This document shows, one piece after another, positions 9,062 to 17,332 of a stretch of 64,000 nt of DNA (position 1 is its first letter; each line of letters starts with the position of its first letter). This DNA is from Neisseria brasiliensis (GTDB lineage Bacteria > Pseudomonadota > Gammaproteobacteria > Burkholderiales > Neisseriaceae). A program made the position numbers and the translations under genes. The stretch covers positions 2,480,001-2,544,000 of the forward strand of contig NZ_CP046027.1 of NCBI RefSeq assembly GCF_009671065.1, in the 5' to 3' direction. A model generated the notes under the pieces. The model was not told the origin of the DNA, did not search any database, and was given only the letters and a program-made list of their open reading frames with translations.

Positions 9062-9739
9062 ATGAGCCACTATCGTATTTCCCCGAGCATTCTTTCTGCC
9101 GATTTTGCCCGATTGGGTGAAGAAGTCAGCAACGTCATTGCAGCAGGTGCCGATTTGATTCACTTTGACGTGATGGATAACCATTATGTGCCGAATCTCA
9201 CCTTTGGCCCGATGATTTGTTCGGCATTGAAACCATATGCCAGTGTGCCGATTGATGTGCATTTGATGGTTGAGCCGGTAGATGATTTGATTCAATCCTT
9301 TGCCAAAGCCGGCGCCAGCATCATTACTTTTCACCCAGAAGCCAGCAAACACGTTGACCGCAGCTTAAGCCTGATTCGTGATTTGGGCTGCCAAGCCGGT
9401 TTGGTATTGAATCCGGCCACTTCGGTGAGCGGGTTGGAAAATGTTTTGGATCGTTTGGACATGGTGTTGTTGATGTCGGTGAATCCGGGCTTTGGCGGAC
9501 AAAGCTTTATCCCGCAAACCTTGGTGAAAATCCGCCAAGTGCGCGCTATGTTAGACAAATATGAAGCAGAAACCGGCCGACGCATTGCGCTGGAAGTTGA
9601 TGGCGGCGTAAAAGTGGATAATATTGCCGAGATTGCTGCTGCTGGTGCGGATACCTTTGTGGCCGGTTCGGCTATTTTTGGCAAACCGGATTATAAAGCG
9701 GTAATTGATCAAATGCGTGAAGAATTGGCGCGTGTGTGA
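9062..9739 (+). CDS. rpe: Ribulose-phosphate 3-epimerase
   Basis: Interconverts D-ribulose 5-phosphate and D-xylulose 5-phosphate in the pentose phosphate pathway. A TIM barrel of 225 aa with metal and catalytic motifs ISPSILSADFARLGEE, HFDVMDNHYVPNLTFGP, HLMVEP, SVNPGFGGQSF and EVDGGV. The ribosome site TTGGAG lies 7 nt before ATG. The 277-nt AT-rich gap upstream carries no recognisable gene. An inverted uptake pair ends the unit. Confidence 0.97.
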   Translation: MSHYRISPSILSADFARLGEEVSNVIAAGADLIHFDVMDNHYVPNLTFGPMICSALKPYASVPIDVHLMVEPVDDLIQSFAKAGASIITFHPEASKHVDRSLSLIRDLGCQAGLVLNPATSVSGLENVLDRLDMVLLMSVNPGFGGQSFIPQTLVKIRQVRAMLDKYEAETGRRIALEVDGGVKVDNIAEIAAAGADTFVAGSAIFGKPDYKAVIDQMREELARV

Positions 9740-9745
9740 ATCAAT

Positions 9746-9784
9746 AAAAATAGGCCGTCTGAAATATTCAGACGGCCTATTTTT
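9746..9784. terminator. Inverted DUS terminator between rpe and efp
   Basis: An 18-bp stem built on AG-type uptake sequences (AATAGGCCGTCTGAA) with a 3-nt loop and A/T runs on both sides, so it can terminate the convergent rpe and efp transcripts. Confidence 0.88.
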
Positions 9785-9800
9785 ATTTTAAATCAGATAA

Positions 9801-10361
9801 TTAAGCACGTTTGCGGAATTCACCGGTGCGGGTATCGATTTCGACTTTGTCGCCGGTTTCGATGTACGCCATTACTTGGATTTCGGTGCCGCCAACCAAG
9901 CGGGCAGTTTTCATCACTTTACCTGAAGTATCGCCTTTAACCGCAGGCTCGGTGTATTCTACTTCGCGCACGATGATGGTTGGCAATTCAACAGAAATCG
10001 GGTTGCCTTCGTAGAAGGTCACTTCGCATTGGTCTTCCATGCCGTCAACGATGAATTTCAATGCGTCGCCGATGTTTTCAGCTTCGATTTCGTATTGGTT
10101 GAATTCTTCGTCCATGAAGACATACATTGGGTCAGCAAAGTAGCTGTAAGTACAGTTTTTGCGTGACAATACCACGACGTCGAATTTGTCGTCGGCTTTA
10201 ACGATGGTTTCAGAAGCCGCACCGGTCAGCAGGTTTTTCAACTTCATGCTGACTTTGGCTGAGCTGCGGCCACCTTTGATGTATTCGGTTTTTTGTACCA
10301 CCATTGGGTCGCTGCCGACCATGAATACGTTACCCGGGCGCAGTTCTTGAGCTGTTTTCAT
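9801..10361 (-). CDS. efp: Elongation factor P
   Basis: Binds ribosomes stalled at polyproline and promotes peptide bond formation. At 186 aa it has the KOW-like N domain and two OB domains. The tip of the first domain reads KGGRSSAK with arginine at position 32. This places it in the EarP class, activated by rhamnosylation of Arg32, rather than the lysine-modified class. The earP gene lies 40 nt upstream on the same strand. Confidence 0.96.
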   Translation of the reverse strand: MKTAQELRPGNVFMVGSDPMVVQKTEYIKGGRSSAKVSMKLKNLLTGAASETIVKADDKFDVVVLSRKNCTYSYFADPMYVFMDEEFNQYEIEAENIGDALKFIVDGMEDQCEVTFYEGNPISVELPTIIVREVEYTEPAVKGDTSGKVMKTARLVGGTEIQVMAYIETGDKVEIDTRTGEFRKRA

Positions 10362-10401
10362 TGTGTGTTTCCAATCAGATTCTAGTTACAAAATAAACGC
10401 G

Positions 10402-11568
10402 CTATTTTAGCGTATTTGAAACAAATTTGGCTAGTTTTTCCAGCGCGGTTGGTTGGGAAAACAAAAATTTCTGCCAATCTGCGACACTTTGCTGCCATTC
10501 TTCTCGGTGTGCCATCAGCGTTTGCCAAGCGTGGAGACGCTGTTCGGCCGATAATTCATGTGCACCATTGAGTTCATCGGATAAGGATTGATGTGCGGCC
10601 ATAAGATGGGGCGGATAAAACGGCGCGGTTTTCTGCCAAAACGCATGCAGCTTTTCCAAATGTACCATTTCGTCTTGCGGATAAATGTGCCAGAAAAACG
10701 GCTTTGCCGCCAATTGCGCGCGCACGAAGCTGTCTTCGCCGCGAATCATCAGGCCGTCTGAAAGCTGCAACAGCTTGTCGAAATCTTGTTGCGGCACAAA
10801 AGGAATGCTAACCAGCGTGACACAGGCCGTCTGAAATGTATCGCAGGCGTGCTGTAAAGCGTTTTGGGGAATGGCTTGCGCTGCTTTCAGGCTGTCGATG
10901 ATTTGATGACCGGCCAACAGCAGCGTAATAGGCTGGCCGTGTTGCTGCCACATTTCCAGCCAGCTTGCCCAAACCGGGCTGCGATAGCCGAACAATAACC
11001 ATTCTTCGGCAGTTTTAGCGGGTAAGCCATAATGCCGTCTGAACAGGTTGGCATCAAAGTCAATACGTTGGCAAAAATCGGCTTCGCGTATCAGGCCGCC
11101 GCTTTTTTTGCTGAAGCCCATAAACCAGAAAAATTTCTGCACACCGTTGGCTTGCACCGATGGCAGCAAATGCAGGCGCTCGTTGCTGTCTTCCGCGCTC
11201 AAGTATTCCCAGTTGAGCCAAAGGGGACGGTATTGCTGAATGATGGTTAAAACATTTTCCGGCAGGTCGCAGGCGAAGGTTTCGATGACGATGTGCGGCG
11301 AGGGCAGGGTGGTGACATCATTGGCGGATTGTGCCGCCCATTTATGCACGGCAATATTTTGATGCACGCAGGGAACGGCCGGCAAATCAGGGCAGATCGC
11401 CTGTAAAGCGGACACATCGTCCACCCACAAATGCACCTGCCAATCCAGTTCTTGATGAAGTGCCTGTGCCAAACGCCACGACACACCAATGTCGCCGAAA
11501 TTATCAATGACATTGCAAAACAGCCAGCAGGATTTTTTTTCAGACGGCCTGATTATTTCATTATTCAT
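10402..11568 (-). CDS. earP: EF-P arginine rhamnosyltransferase EarP
   Basis: Transfers rhamnose from dTDP-rhamnose to Arg32 of EF-P. The 388-aa sequence carries the family N-terminal motif NFGDIGVSWRLAQAL with its conserved aspartate, and the C-terminal motif MIRGEDSFVRAQLAAKPFFWHIYPQDE, a GT-B donor-site region. It is immediately upstream of efp in the same orientation, a frequent arrangement. Two uptake sequences (near 10751 and 10824) lie inside the gene and one near 11540 at its start. Confidence 0.95.
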   Translation of the reverse strand: MNNEIIRPSEKKSCWLFCNVIDNFGDIGVSWRLAQALHQELDWQVHLWVDDVSALQAICPDLPAVPCVHQNIAVHKWAAQSANDVTTLPSPHIVIETFACDLPENVLTIIQQYRPLWLNWEYLSAEDSNERLHLLPSVQANGVQKFFWFMGFSKKSGGLIREADFCQRIDFDANLFRRHYGLPAKTAEEWLLFGYRSPVWASWLEMWQQHGQPITLLLAGHQIIDSLKAAQAIPQNALQHACDTFQTACVTLVSIPFVPQQDFDKLLQLSDGLMIRGEDSFVRAQLAAKPFFWHIYPQDEMVHLEKLHAFWQKTAPFYPPHLMAAHQSLSDELNGAHELSAEQRLHAWQTLMAHREEWQQSVADWQKFLFSQPTALEKLAKFVSNTLK

Positions 11569-11692
11569 AAATTATGTTCACAAATCAGCAATGGTGCTGG
11601 GGTAAAATATTATGCGGTTACCCAAATCAGATTTTGATAATTTAACGATTAAAGACAATTGCTTAAATAGTTAAGCTGTAGTGTTTTGTAAC

Positions 11693-11731
11693 TTGATTTA
11701 TATCAATTTCTTTTCGGGTATAGGGTATAAA
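11693..11731 (+). promoter_or_regulatory. FNR box and -10 element of grcA
   Basis: TTGATTTATATCAA (11693-11706) is a perfect match to the FNR consensus TTGAT-N4-ATCAA. A -10-like TATAAA lies at 11726-11731. The box centre is about 40 nt before the expected start point, the class II activator position. FNR control of a glycyl-radical protein under low oxygen makes functional sense. Confidence 0.85.
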
Positions 11732-11780
11732 ATAAGGCTGAATTAAGATTTTTTCTACATTAATGAAAGAGAAGGTAGTT

Positions 11781-12170
11781 ATGGTTAAAGGTATTCAAAT
11801 TACACAAGCGCAAAACGAAGCATTGTTGAACTCATTCTGGTTGCTGGACGACAGCACCAACGAAGCCCGTTGCTTGGTGGCAAAAGAGGAGAGTGGCTAT
11901 CAAGCCGATGCTGTAGTGGCTTTGGCTGATTTGGGCGAAGTGTCTTACAAAGAAATTCCGCTGGACGTGAGCGCGCGTCCTAAAGTGGAAGGCGGCCAAC
12001 ATTTGAACGTCAATGTTTTGACCCGCGAGACTTTGGAAGATGCCGTAGCCAATCCGGACAAATATCCGCAATTGACCATCCGCGTTTCCGGCTATGCTGT
12101 GCGTTTCAATTCTTTGACGCCTGAACAACAACGCGACGTGATTACCCGCACATTCACCAACAGCCTGTAA
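11781..12170 (+). CDS. grcA: Autonomous glycyl radical cofactor GrcA
   Basis: A 129-aa YfiD-type protein that can replace the damaged glycyl-radical domain of pyruvate formate-lyase. The C terminus contains RVSGYAVRFNSLTPEQQRDV, with the radical glycine in RVSGYA. The start MVKGIQITQ aligns with E. coli YfiD (MITGIQITK) and has GAGAAGG upstream; an ATG six codons earlier is less likely. A perfect FNR site precedes it. Confidence 0.95.
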   Translation: MVKGIQITQAQNEALLNSFWLLDDSTNEARCLVAKEESGYQADAVVALADLGEVSYKEIPLDVSARPKVEGGQHLNVNVLTRETLEDAVANPDKYPQLTIRVSGYAVRFNSLTPEQQRDVITRTFTNSL

Positions 12171-12187
12171 TTGCTTTAAGGTGTATC

Positions 12188-12219
12188 AAAGGCCGTCTGA
12201 ATTTTTTCAGACGGCCTTT
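12188..12219. terminator. Inverted DUS terminator after grcA
   Basis: AAAGGCCGTCTGAA and its complement form a 14-bp stem with a TTTT loop. It serves grcA and the convergent gene on the other strand. Confidence 0.85.
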
Positions 12220-12223
12220 TGTA

Positions 12224-12508
12224 TTAAAAACCACCGAAGTAATGCACCAAATAAATAATCAGCAACACAATCGGGATAAACAGCAACATGGTTTTGCGCT
12301 TTAATTCAAGTTCCCCTTTCAAATGATGCTTAATCACGTCAAAAAGCACGAATTTGAATAAAAACGTCGCTTCGCAAGCCAGAATAATGCCGTTAATCAG
12401 ATATTGCGTATGATCCGGCGGCGGAATCAACACAAAAGCCAGCATAGTGATGAGCGGAATCAGGCACACAATCAGCCAGCGAATCAGCAAACCTTTGGAA
12501 TCATTCAT
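12224..12508 (-). CDS. Small membrane protein, unknown function
   Basis: A 94-aa protein with three predicted membrane segments (about residues 9-28, 35-58 and 72-91) and a short charged cytoplasmic stretch HHLKGELELKRK between the last two. No family was recognised. The start MNDSKGLLIR is the only upstream ATG. It is convergent with grcA. Confidence 0.65.
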   Translation of the reverse strand: MNDSKGLLIRWLIVCLIPLITMLAFVLIPPPDHTQYLINGIILACEATFLFKFVLFDVIKHHLKGELELKRKTMLLFIPIVLLIIYLVHYFGGF

Positions 12509-12853
12509 TGTTCAATCAAAACCGCAGTATTTCAATAAAGGCGTATTATTCACGCAAGTGGCGGAATCGTCTAGTAGCATTTGTCATTAATCACATTAAA
12601 AAGAAGAGGCCGTCTGAAACTGATTTAGCCAAAATCAGCGCCGTCTATTTACTTTGGAGAATGGTTTGTCGTGTGCGGTGGCACTAAAATCCCGTTCCAT
12701 TAAGCCGTTCAGACGGCATTCTTTACACTTTGAAAGCTTTGTTATATAGTTTGTAGCGCTATGTTATTTTAAGGCCGTCTGAAAAACAGATTGCCGATTT
12801 TTAGTTTAAAAAACAGCGACCACGCTCAAGATCCAAACCAAAGGAGAAAGCAA
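12509..12853. other. Intergenic region before the CoA-transferase gene
   Basis: Noncoding. It holds three uptake sequences (near 12609, 12708 and 12773) and a probable promoter for the downstream gene. No small ORF with a credible ribosome site was found. Confidence 0.55.
12722..12750 (+). promoter_or_regulatory. Predicted promoter of the CoA-transferase gene
   Basis: TTTACA (12722-12727) and TATAGT (12745-12750) have 17-nt spacing, about 100 nt upstream of the start codon. Confidence 0.55.
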
Positions 12854-14374
12854 ATGATTAATGCAGAAGAACGCATCCAGCACGAAGGCTTGCGCAACAA
12901 GATTATGTCTGCCGAGCAAGCAGCCGAATTTGTTCAAAACGGCATGAATGTTGCCATTACCGGCTTTACCGGCGCAGGCTATCCGAAACTTCTGCCGACT
13001 GCCATTGCAGAAAAAGCCAAAGCCGAACACGCTGCCGGCCGCCCATTCAGTATCGGCATGATTACCGGCGCCTCAACCGCGCCTGAGTGTGATGGTGTAT
13101 TGGCCGCTGCCAATGCTGTGCATTTCCGCAATCCTTTCCAATCAGACCCATCACTGCGCAACAGCATCAACGCCGGTAACATCGCTTACCAAGACATGCA
13201 CTTGTCGCACGTTGAGCAACAAATGCGCCAAGGTTTCTATGGCGATTTTGATTTGGCGATTATCGAAGTATCCGGTATTACCAAAGAAGGTAAATTGATT
13301 CCGGCCATGGGTATCGGCCACGGTAACGAAGCGCTGAAAGCCGCGAAAAAAGTTATTATTGAAGTTAACGCCGCACAAAATGCCAAATTGGAAGGCATGC
13401 ACGACGTGGTGTTCGATATCGGCGTGCCGCCGCACCGCAAACCAATCGCCATCACCGGCCCGTTCGACCGCGTGGGTTCGCCTTATTTGGAATGTCCGGA
13501 AGAGAAAATCGCCGCCATCGTGTTGACCGACGCGGGTGACCGCAACAGCAAATTCGCTGATCCTGATGAAAACTCAAAAGCGATTGCCGCGCAAATCATC
13601 GATTTCTTCAGCCACGAAGTCAAAGCAGGCCGCTTGCCGAAAAATCTGCTGCCTTTGCAATCAGGCGTCGGCAACGTCGCCAATGCCGTGATGGCGGGCT
13701 TGTTGGATGCACCGTTTGACGATTTGACCGGTTACACCGAAGTATTGCAAGATGGTATGTTAGACTTGATTTTGGCCGGCAAAATGCAACACGCATCAGC
13801 CACCGCCTTGTCATTCAGCCCGGATGCATTGCAACGCTTTAACGATAACATCGACTTCCTGCGCGACAAACTGATTCTGCGCCCGATGGAATACACCAAC
13901 AATCCTGAAGTCATCCGCCGCTTGGGCATCATCGGCATGAACGCTATGATTGAAGCCGACATCTACGGCAACGTAAACTCCACCCACGTGATGGGTACCA
14001 AAATGATGAACGGCATCGGTGGCTCAGGCGACTTTACCCGTAATGCCTTCTTCTCATTCTTCGTATCGCCATCTGTGGCCAAAGACGGCGCGATTTCATG
14101 TATCGTACCAATGGTTTCACACCACGACCATACCGAACACGACGTGATGTTTATCGTTACGGAGCAAGGTATGGCCGATTTGCGCGGCAAATCACCACGC
14201 CAACGCGCTCAATTGATTATCAACAACTGTGCGCACCCAGAATACCGCGACATGTTGCGTGACTACTACGACCGCGCCGAAAAAGCAGGTGGCCTACACA
14301 CACCACACCTGTTGATGGAAGCCTTGTCATGGCACCAACGTTTTGTTGAAACCGGCGACATGCGTATCAAATAA
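12854..14374 (+). CDS. Acetyl-CoA hydrolase/transferase family protein
   Basis: A member of the bacterial succinyl-CoA:acetate CoA-transferase/acetyl-CoA hydrolase family (506 aa). Motifs include MITGASTAPECDG near the N terminus, MGIGHGNEALKAA, and the C-terminal NAMIEADIYGNVNSTHVMGTKMMNGIGGSGDF, whose glutamate is the likely CoA-thioester nucleophile. It probably exchanges CoA between acetate and succinate or propionate. The start MINAEERIQ is chosen because AAAGGAGAAAG lies upstream; an in-frame ATG at 12791 lacks such a site. It has its own promoter and terminator. Confidence 0.9.
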   Translation: MINAEERIQHEGLRNKIMSAEQAAEFVQNGMNVAITGFTGAGYPKLLPTAIAEKAKAEHAAGRPFSIGMITGASTAPECDGVLAAANAVHFRNPFQSDPSLRNSINAGNIAYQDMHLSHVEQQMRQGFYGDFDLAIIEVSGITKEGKLIPAMGIGHGNEALKAAKKVIIEVNAAQNAKLEGMHDVVFDIGVPPHRKPIAITGPFDRVGSPYLECPEEKIAAIVLTDAGDRNSKFADPDENSKAIAAQIIDFFSHEVKAGRLPKNLLPLQSGVGNVANAVMAGLLDAPFDDLTGYTEVLQDGMLDLILAGKMQHASATALSFSPDALQRFNDNIDFLRDKLILRPMEYTNNPEVIRRLGIIGMNAMIEADIYGNVNSTHVMGTKMMNGIGGSGDFTRNAFFSFFVSPSVAKDGAISCIVPMVSHHDHTEHDVMFIVTEQGMADLRGKSPRQRAQLIINNCAHPEYRDMLRDYYDRAEKAGGLHTPHLLMEALSWHQRFVETGDMRIK

Positions 14375-14395
14375 AATGAAGTAAACCTTCATTGA

Positions 14396-14428
14396 AAAAA
14401 GCAGCTTGATGTTTTCAAGCTGCTTTTT
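14396..14428 (+). terminator. Terminator of the CoA-transferase gene
   Basis: A 14-bp stem AAAAAGCAGCTTGA/TCAAGCTGCTTTTT with a 5-nt loop, 21 nt after the stop codon. Confidence 0.9.
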
Positions 14429-14455
14429 ATTTGTGAATTTGATGATAAAGAGTAG

Positions 14456-14475
14456 GTCGGATACTTGTATCCGAC
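14456..14475. repeat. Short palindromic repeat
   Basis: GTCGGATAC and GTATCCGAC flank a TT spacer. Similar small palindromes are dispersed in Neisseria genomes. No function is claimed. Confidence 0.5.
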
Positions 14476-14511
14476 ATTAAGCGTATTCTTAGCTAGAAAC
14501 CAAATAAAAAA

Positions 14512-14528
14512 TTCCTAAGCCCCTAACA
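14512..14528 (+). repeat. Orphan IS1016-type end
   Basis: TTCCTAAGCCCCTAACA is identical to 23457-23473, the right end of the intact IS1595-family element plus 5 nt of its flank. No transposase lies next to this copy. It is either a remnant of a second insertion or a shared target. Confidence 0.5.
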
Positions 14529-14762
14529 TAATATACAATATTTACCAGGATTGGATGAGTTGAGATAAAATGCTGTTTAATATTGGACTTTTCACTCCTT
14601 GTGTTTTAAATCTATACCTTCCCAGAGTACAAATTTAAATTACTGCTTAAGATTTAACTTGAAATTTATTATATTGTATTAGAGATAAAGAAGTTGCTCA
14701 ATAGGTTGAATTTTATGAAAAATAAATTTACGCTGTAACCTCTCTGGGGAAGTAAAGGATTT

Positions 14763-15785
14763 ATGTTTCATATGGCATATAATAGGGAATTACGGAAGGT
14801 AAAGTCAAACTCTGCATATTGGCCATATTACATATTCCAAGAGTTCATTGCGGAGCAAAAGTATTCGAAATCGACGAAGTCGGCGTATTTGTCGAAGCTG
14901 AACCAATTTGGACTGATTTTGGTGGATTTAGGCTATAAACACCAAGATGAGACATTGGTAAGTCTGCAAGTTTTTAAAAAGACACTTGTTGAGTATCACA
15001 AGCTATTGTTAAAAACGACAGGTAGAAACGGTGTTATCAATCCGAGCCTAAATTTATATGTTTCGGCTTGGAATATGTTTGGAAGATGGTATGCTACTTC
15101 ACATTCTCAGCACAGTTACTGCTTCTCAGCATGCAGAACCTTTAAAGTGCATCCTAAGCTTCCGTGTATGATACAGCTTGATAAGTTGATATGGCTTGAG
15201 CCTGAGGATTTGGAGTGTTATCAGGCAATGAGGCAGTGGTGCATAATCGATTTATTCTGCACAGCAGCATTGCGAGTGAACGAACTGGTTGGAATACGGG
15301 TTCGTCATGTTGATTTTGTTGGCCAATCTATTGTATTGGATGAGCGGTTTCTAAACCCACAACGGATCTATTTAGATAAAAAATCTATTGAGTATTTGGG
15401 AATCTATATACGTTTATTGAGCCAAAGAATAGGGCCTTCACTTTTCTCCGATGAGACATACCTATTTGCAGGTAAAAGAGGGCATATGTTATCTGCGAAT
15501 GAGTTATACAGAATTACTTATTCACTTACCTCTCAAGTTTTTGGATTTCATATCAAACCTCATATGCTGAGGTCTGCTTGTGGGAGGAGGTTGTTTTTCA
15601 AATGTCGTGATGCCCGTCTCACTCAAGAATTCATGGGGTATAAATCGGTTGAAACCATCCAAAAGTATTATGCGGTTGATTTGGAGAGACTTATCGAATC
15701 ACTCCGGCTTCATCCGCGTTATTCAGTCAAACCAAAAATAGGAAAGATAGTGTATTGCACAGTCAATAATATTTACATTTCTTGA
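14763..15785 (+). CDS. Tyrosine recombinase/phage integrase
   Basis: A 340-aa site-specific recombinase. The N-terminal SAM-like core-binding domain (about 20-120, SKSTKSAYLSKLNQF) is followed by a catalytic domain with the first arginine in TAALRVNELVGIR, the HxxR box HMLRSACGRR, and the nucleophilic tyrosine in IQKYYAVD. AAAGGA precedes the ATG. It is the first gene past the core genome and may have integrated one of the elements to its right. Filamentous Neisseria phages do not usually encode such an enzyme, so it may belong to the conjugative island instead. An intrinsic terminator follows. Confidence 0.85.
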   Translation: MFHMAYNRELRKVKSNSAYWPYYIFQEFIAEQKYSKSTKSAYLSKLNQFGLILVDLGYKHQDETLVSLQVFKKTLVEYHKLLLKTTGRNGVINPSLNLYVSAWNMFGRWYATSHSQHSYCFSACRTFKVHPKLPCMIQLDKLIWLEPEDLECYQAMRQWCIIDLFCTAALRVNELVGIRVRHVDFVGQSIVLDERFLNPQRIYLDKKSIEYLGIYIRLLSQRIGPSLFSDETYLFAGKRGHMLSANELYRITYSLTSQVFGFHIKPHMLRSACGRRLFFKCRDARLTQEFMGYKSVETIQKYYAVDLERLIESLRLHPRYSVKPKIGKIVYCTVNNIYIS

Positions 15786-15800
15786 CGTTGCAACAATGCA

Positions 15801-15827
15801 CACCCTGATTTATTCAGGGTGTTTTTT
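15801..15827 (+). terminator. Terminator after the recombinase gene
   Basis: An 8-bp stem CACCCTGA/TCAGGGTG followed by six T residues. Confidence 0.85.
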
Positions 15828-15839
15828 ATTTACCGATGG

Positions 15840-16790
15840 CTATATATATCGTGCTTTGTCAAAATCTTGGCCGTTAGCCAACAGCGTAAACGCTATCACG
15901 GCCAGCTTACGCATGAGCGCAACAAGTATCAGCTTGATAGGTTTGCCTTTTGCTTTCAGACGGCCTACAAAGTCGGGAAAGGCATTGCAACGGTAGGCTA
16001 CAAGCGCGGGCATGTATAGACTTTTTCTAATATCGGCATTGCCTATTTTTGATATTCGACTTTTGCCTTTTACGCTGGTTCCTGATTGGTGGTCTTTTGG
16101 ATCAAGGCCAAGATAAGCCGTGAACTGTTTTGATGTCTTGAAGTTGTGTCGTTGGTAAACGGCCAGTAAGACGGCTGCTGCTTGTTCGCCTATGCCTGTG
16201 ATGGTCTTTAATCGTTTGCGCTGGGTGTTGTAGTTGGGATTAGATTTGTAGAACTGGTTAAGTTGTTTTTTGACGGTTTTGATTTGGCTGTTCAGATTGT
16301 CGATGGTGGTTTGAATGTGGGGTTTGATGTAGTCGGGTGCTTCGTGGTGTTTGTTTTTTTCGGTGGCGCGTTGTTGTTTCAGATGGTCTAGGTATCGGGC
16401 GAGTTCTTGAAGTTGCTTTTGTTCAACGGTAGGCGGTTGCCACGGATTTAGCTTGTGATGGCGGTCTTGGCAGTATTGGGCAATCAGTTTGGCGTCTTGT
16501 TTGTCTGTTTTGGATCGTTGCAATTCGGCGATGGCATAGCCTTTTATTTTTCGGGGATTCTCTACGGTTACTGTGTATAGGTGGTGCAGGTATTGGGCGA
16601 GTGCTTCGTAATATGTGCCGGTAGCTTCGCAACAGCAATGTAAGGTGCTGGGTGCATGGTGGAAATTAAGCCAGTCTGTCAGTTGTTGAAATCCTTTTGG
16701 ATTGTTGCTGAATTTTTTTTGATGGTTTTGGCCGTCTGAAATCAGACAGCAATCTATTGTAAGCTTAGATACGTCTATGCCTAAGTACAT
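15840..16790 (-). CDS. PivNM-type IS110 family transposase
   Basis: A 316-aa DEDD recombinase of the IS110/Piv family. The N-terminal RuvC-like domain shows GIDVSK, EATGTYYEAL and DKQDAKLIAQYC; the C-terminal Transposase_20 domain shows ITGIGEQAAAVLLA and KSRISKIGNADIRKSLYMPA with the conserved serine. The start MYLGIDVSK is the family's usual start; the frame is open a further 48 codons upstream but that part is not conserved. In Neisseria such pivNM genes accompany filamentous prophages, as here. Two uptake sequences lie within the gene. No IS ends were recognised. Confidence 0.9.
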   Translation of the reverse strand: MYLGIDVSKLTIDCCLISDGQNHQKKFSNNPKGFQQLTDWLNFHHAPSTLHCCCEATGTYYEALAQYLHHLYTVTVENPRKIKGYAIAELQRSKTDKQDAKLIAQYCQDRHHKLNPWQPPTVEQKQLQELARYLDHLKQQRATEKNKHHEAPDYIKPHIQTTIDNLNSQIKTVKKQLNQFYKSNPNYNTQRKRLKTITGIGEQAAAVLLAVYQRHNFKTSKQFTAYLGLDPKDHQSGTSVKGKSRISKIGNADIRKSLYMPALVAYRCNAFPDFVGRLKAKGKPIKLILVALMRKLAVIAFTLLANGQDFDKARYI

Positions 16791-17167
16791 GGGTTTTACC
16801 TTATAAATTCGGGCTTCTTGCCCTAGATAGTGTTCAAACTTCAGATGTACGAAAGCCCACGCTTCTATCTTTCCTGCAAGCTTGGGCTTTGGCCGTGCTT
16901 TCGAAGTCGTGGGCTTTGCTTGGTGTTTCGTCAAACGCCAAGCCCTGAAAATGCTGGTTTCACGTTCAGGGCTTAGGGCTTTTGGTTTTGCCTTCGGCGA
17001 CCCTTCGGGGACACTCGCCGTGTGGCAGGGGTTGGGGGAAAACCGCCCCCAACCCTTGCTAATAGCGTTTTTGGGTGGGCTAGCGTCAAGGGGTATCCAT
17101 AAAGGATTATAAAGACGATAAAGCCGTCTTTACAATCCTTTACGGACGCCCGCCCCTTGACTTGTGG
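16791..17167. other. Structured phage intergenic region
   Basis: GC-rich, gene-free DNA with three stem structures. GGGTTGGGGG (17029-17038) pairs with 17046-17055. GTCAAGGGG (17085-17093) pairs with CCCCTTGAC (17153-17161). Inside the latter, AAAGGATT and AAAGACG pair with CGTCTTT and AATCCTTT (about 17101-17142). In filamentous phages the main noncoding region holds the replication origin, the packaging hairpin and a terminator; that is the likely content here, by analogy only. Confidence 0.6.
17085..17096 (+). repeat. 12-bp direct repeat, possible prophage end
   Basis: GTCAAGGGGTAT occurs here and at 23515-23526 in the same orientation. All filamentous phage genes lie between the two copies, and the PivNM gene lies just outside. 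It may be the attachment core. Confidence 0.5.
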
Positions 17168-17332
17168 TTAGGTGGTTAGGTAAATATAAGAGCAAATTAT
17201 TAATGCTGCTATGCTTATACCAATTAAGGCTTCAAGTGCAAAGATTTTAAATATCGCCATGCCGTATTTTCTATGAAGATGAATTACCGCATAAACAAAA
17301 AGGCACGCGCCTATAAATTGCCAAACTGTCAT
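17168..17332 (-). CDS. Small phage membrane protein
   Basis: A 54-codon ORF whose ATG overlaps the zot stop codon (ATGA). The protein has two hydrophobic stretches (MTVWQFIGACLFVYAVI and about residues 33-51) around a short basic loop HRKYG. The overlap and the GTAGGT upstream suggest translational coupling to zot. It is the last gene of the phage transcript. No homologue was recognised. Confidence 0.55.
   Translation of the reverse strand: MTVWQFIGACLFVYAVIHLHRKYGMAIFKIFALEALIGISIAALIICSYIYLTT

Larger units (their letters stand above)
14375..14762. other. Junction between core genome and mobile region
   Basis: AT-rich noncoding DNA that begins with a terminator, then a GTCGGATAC/GTATCCGAC inverted repeat and an orphan sequence resembling the IS1016-type end. 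The remaining 230 nt up to the recombinase gene show no recognisable feature. Confidence 0.6.
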
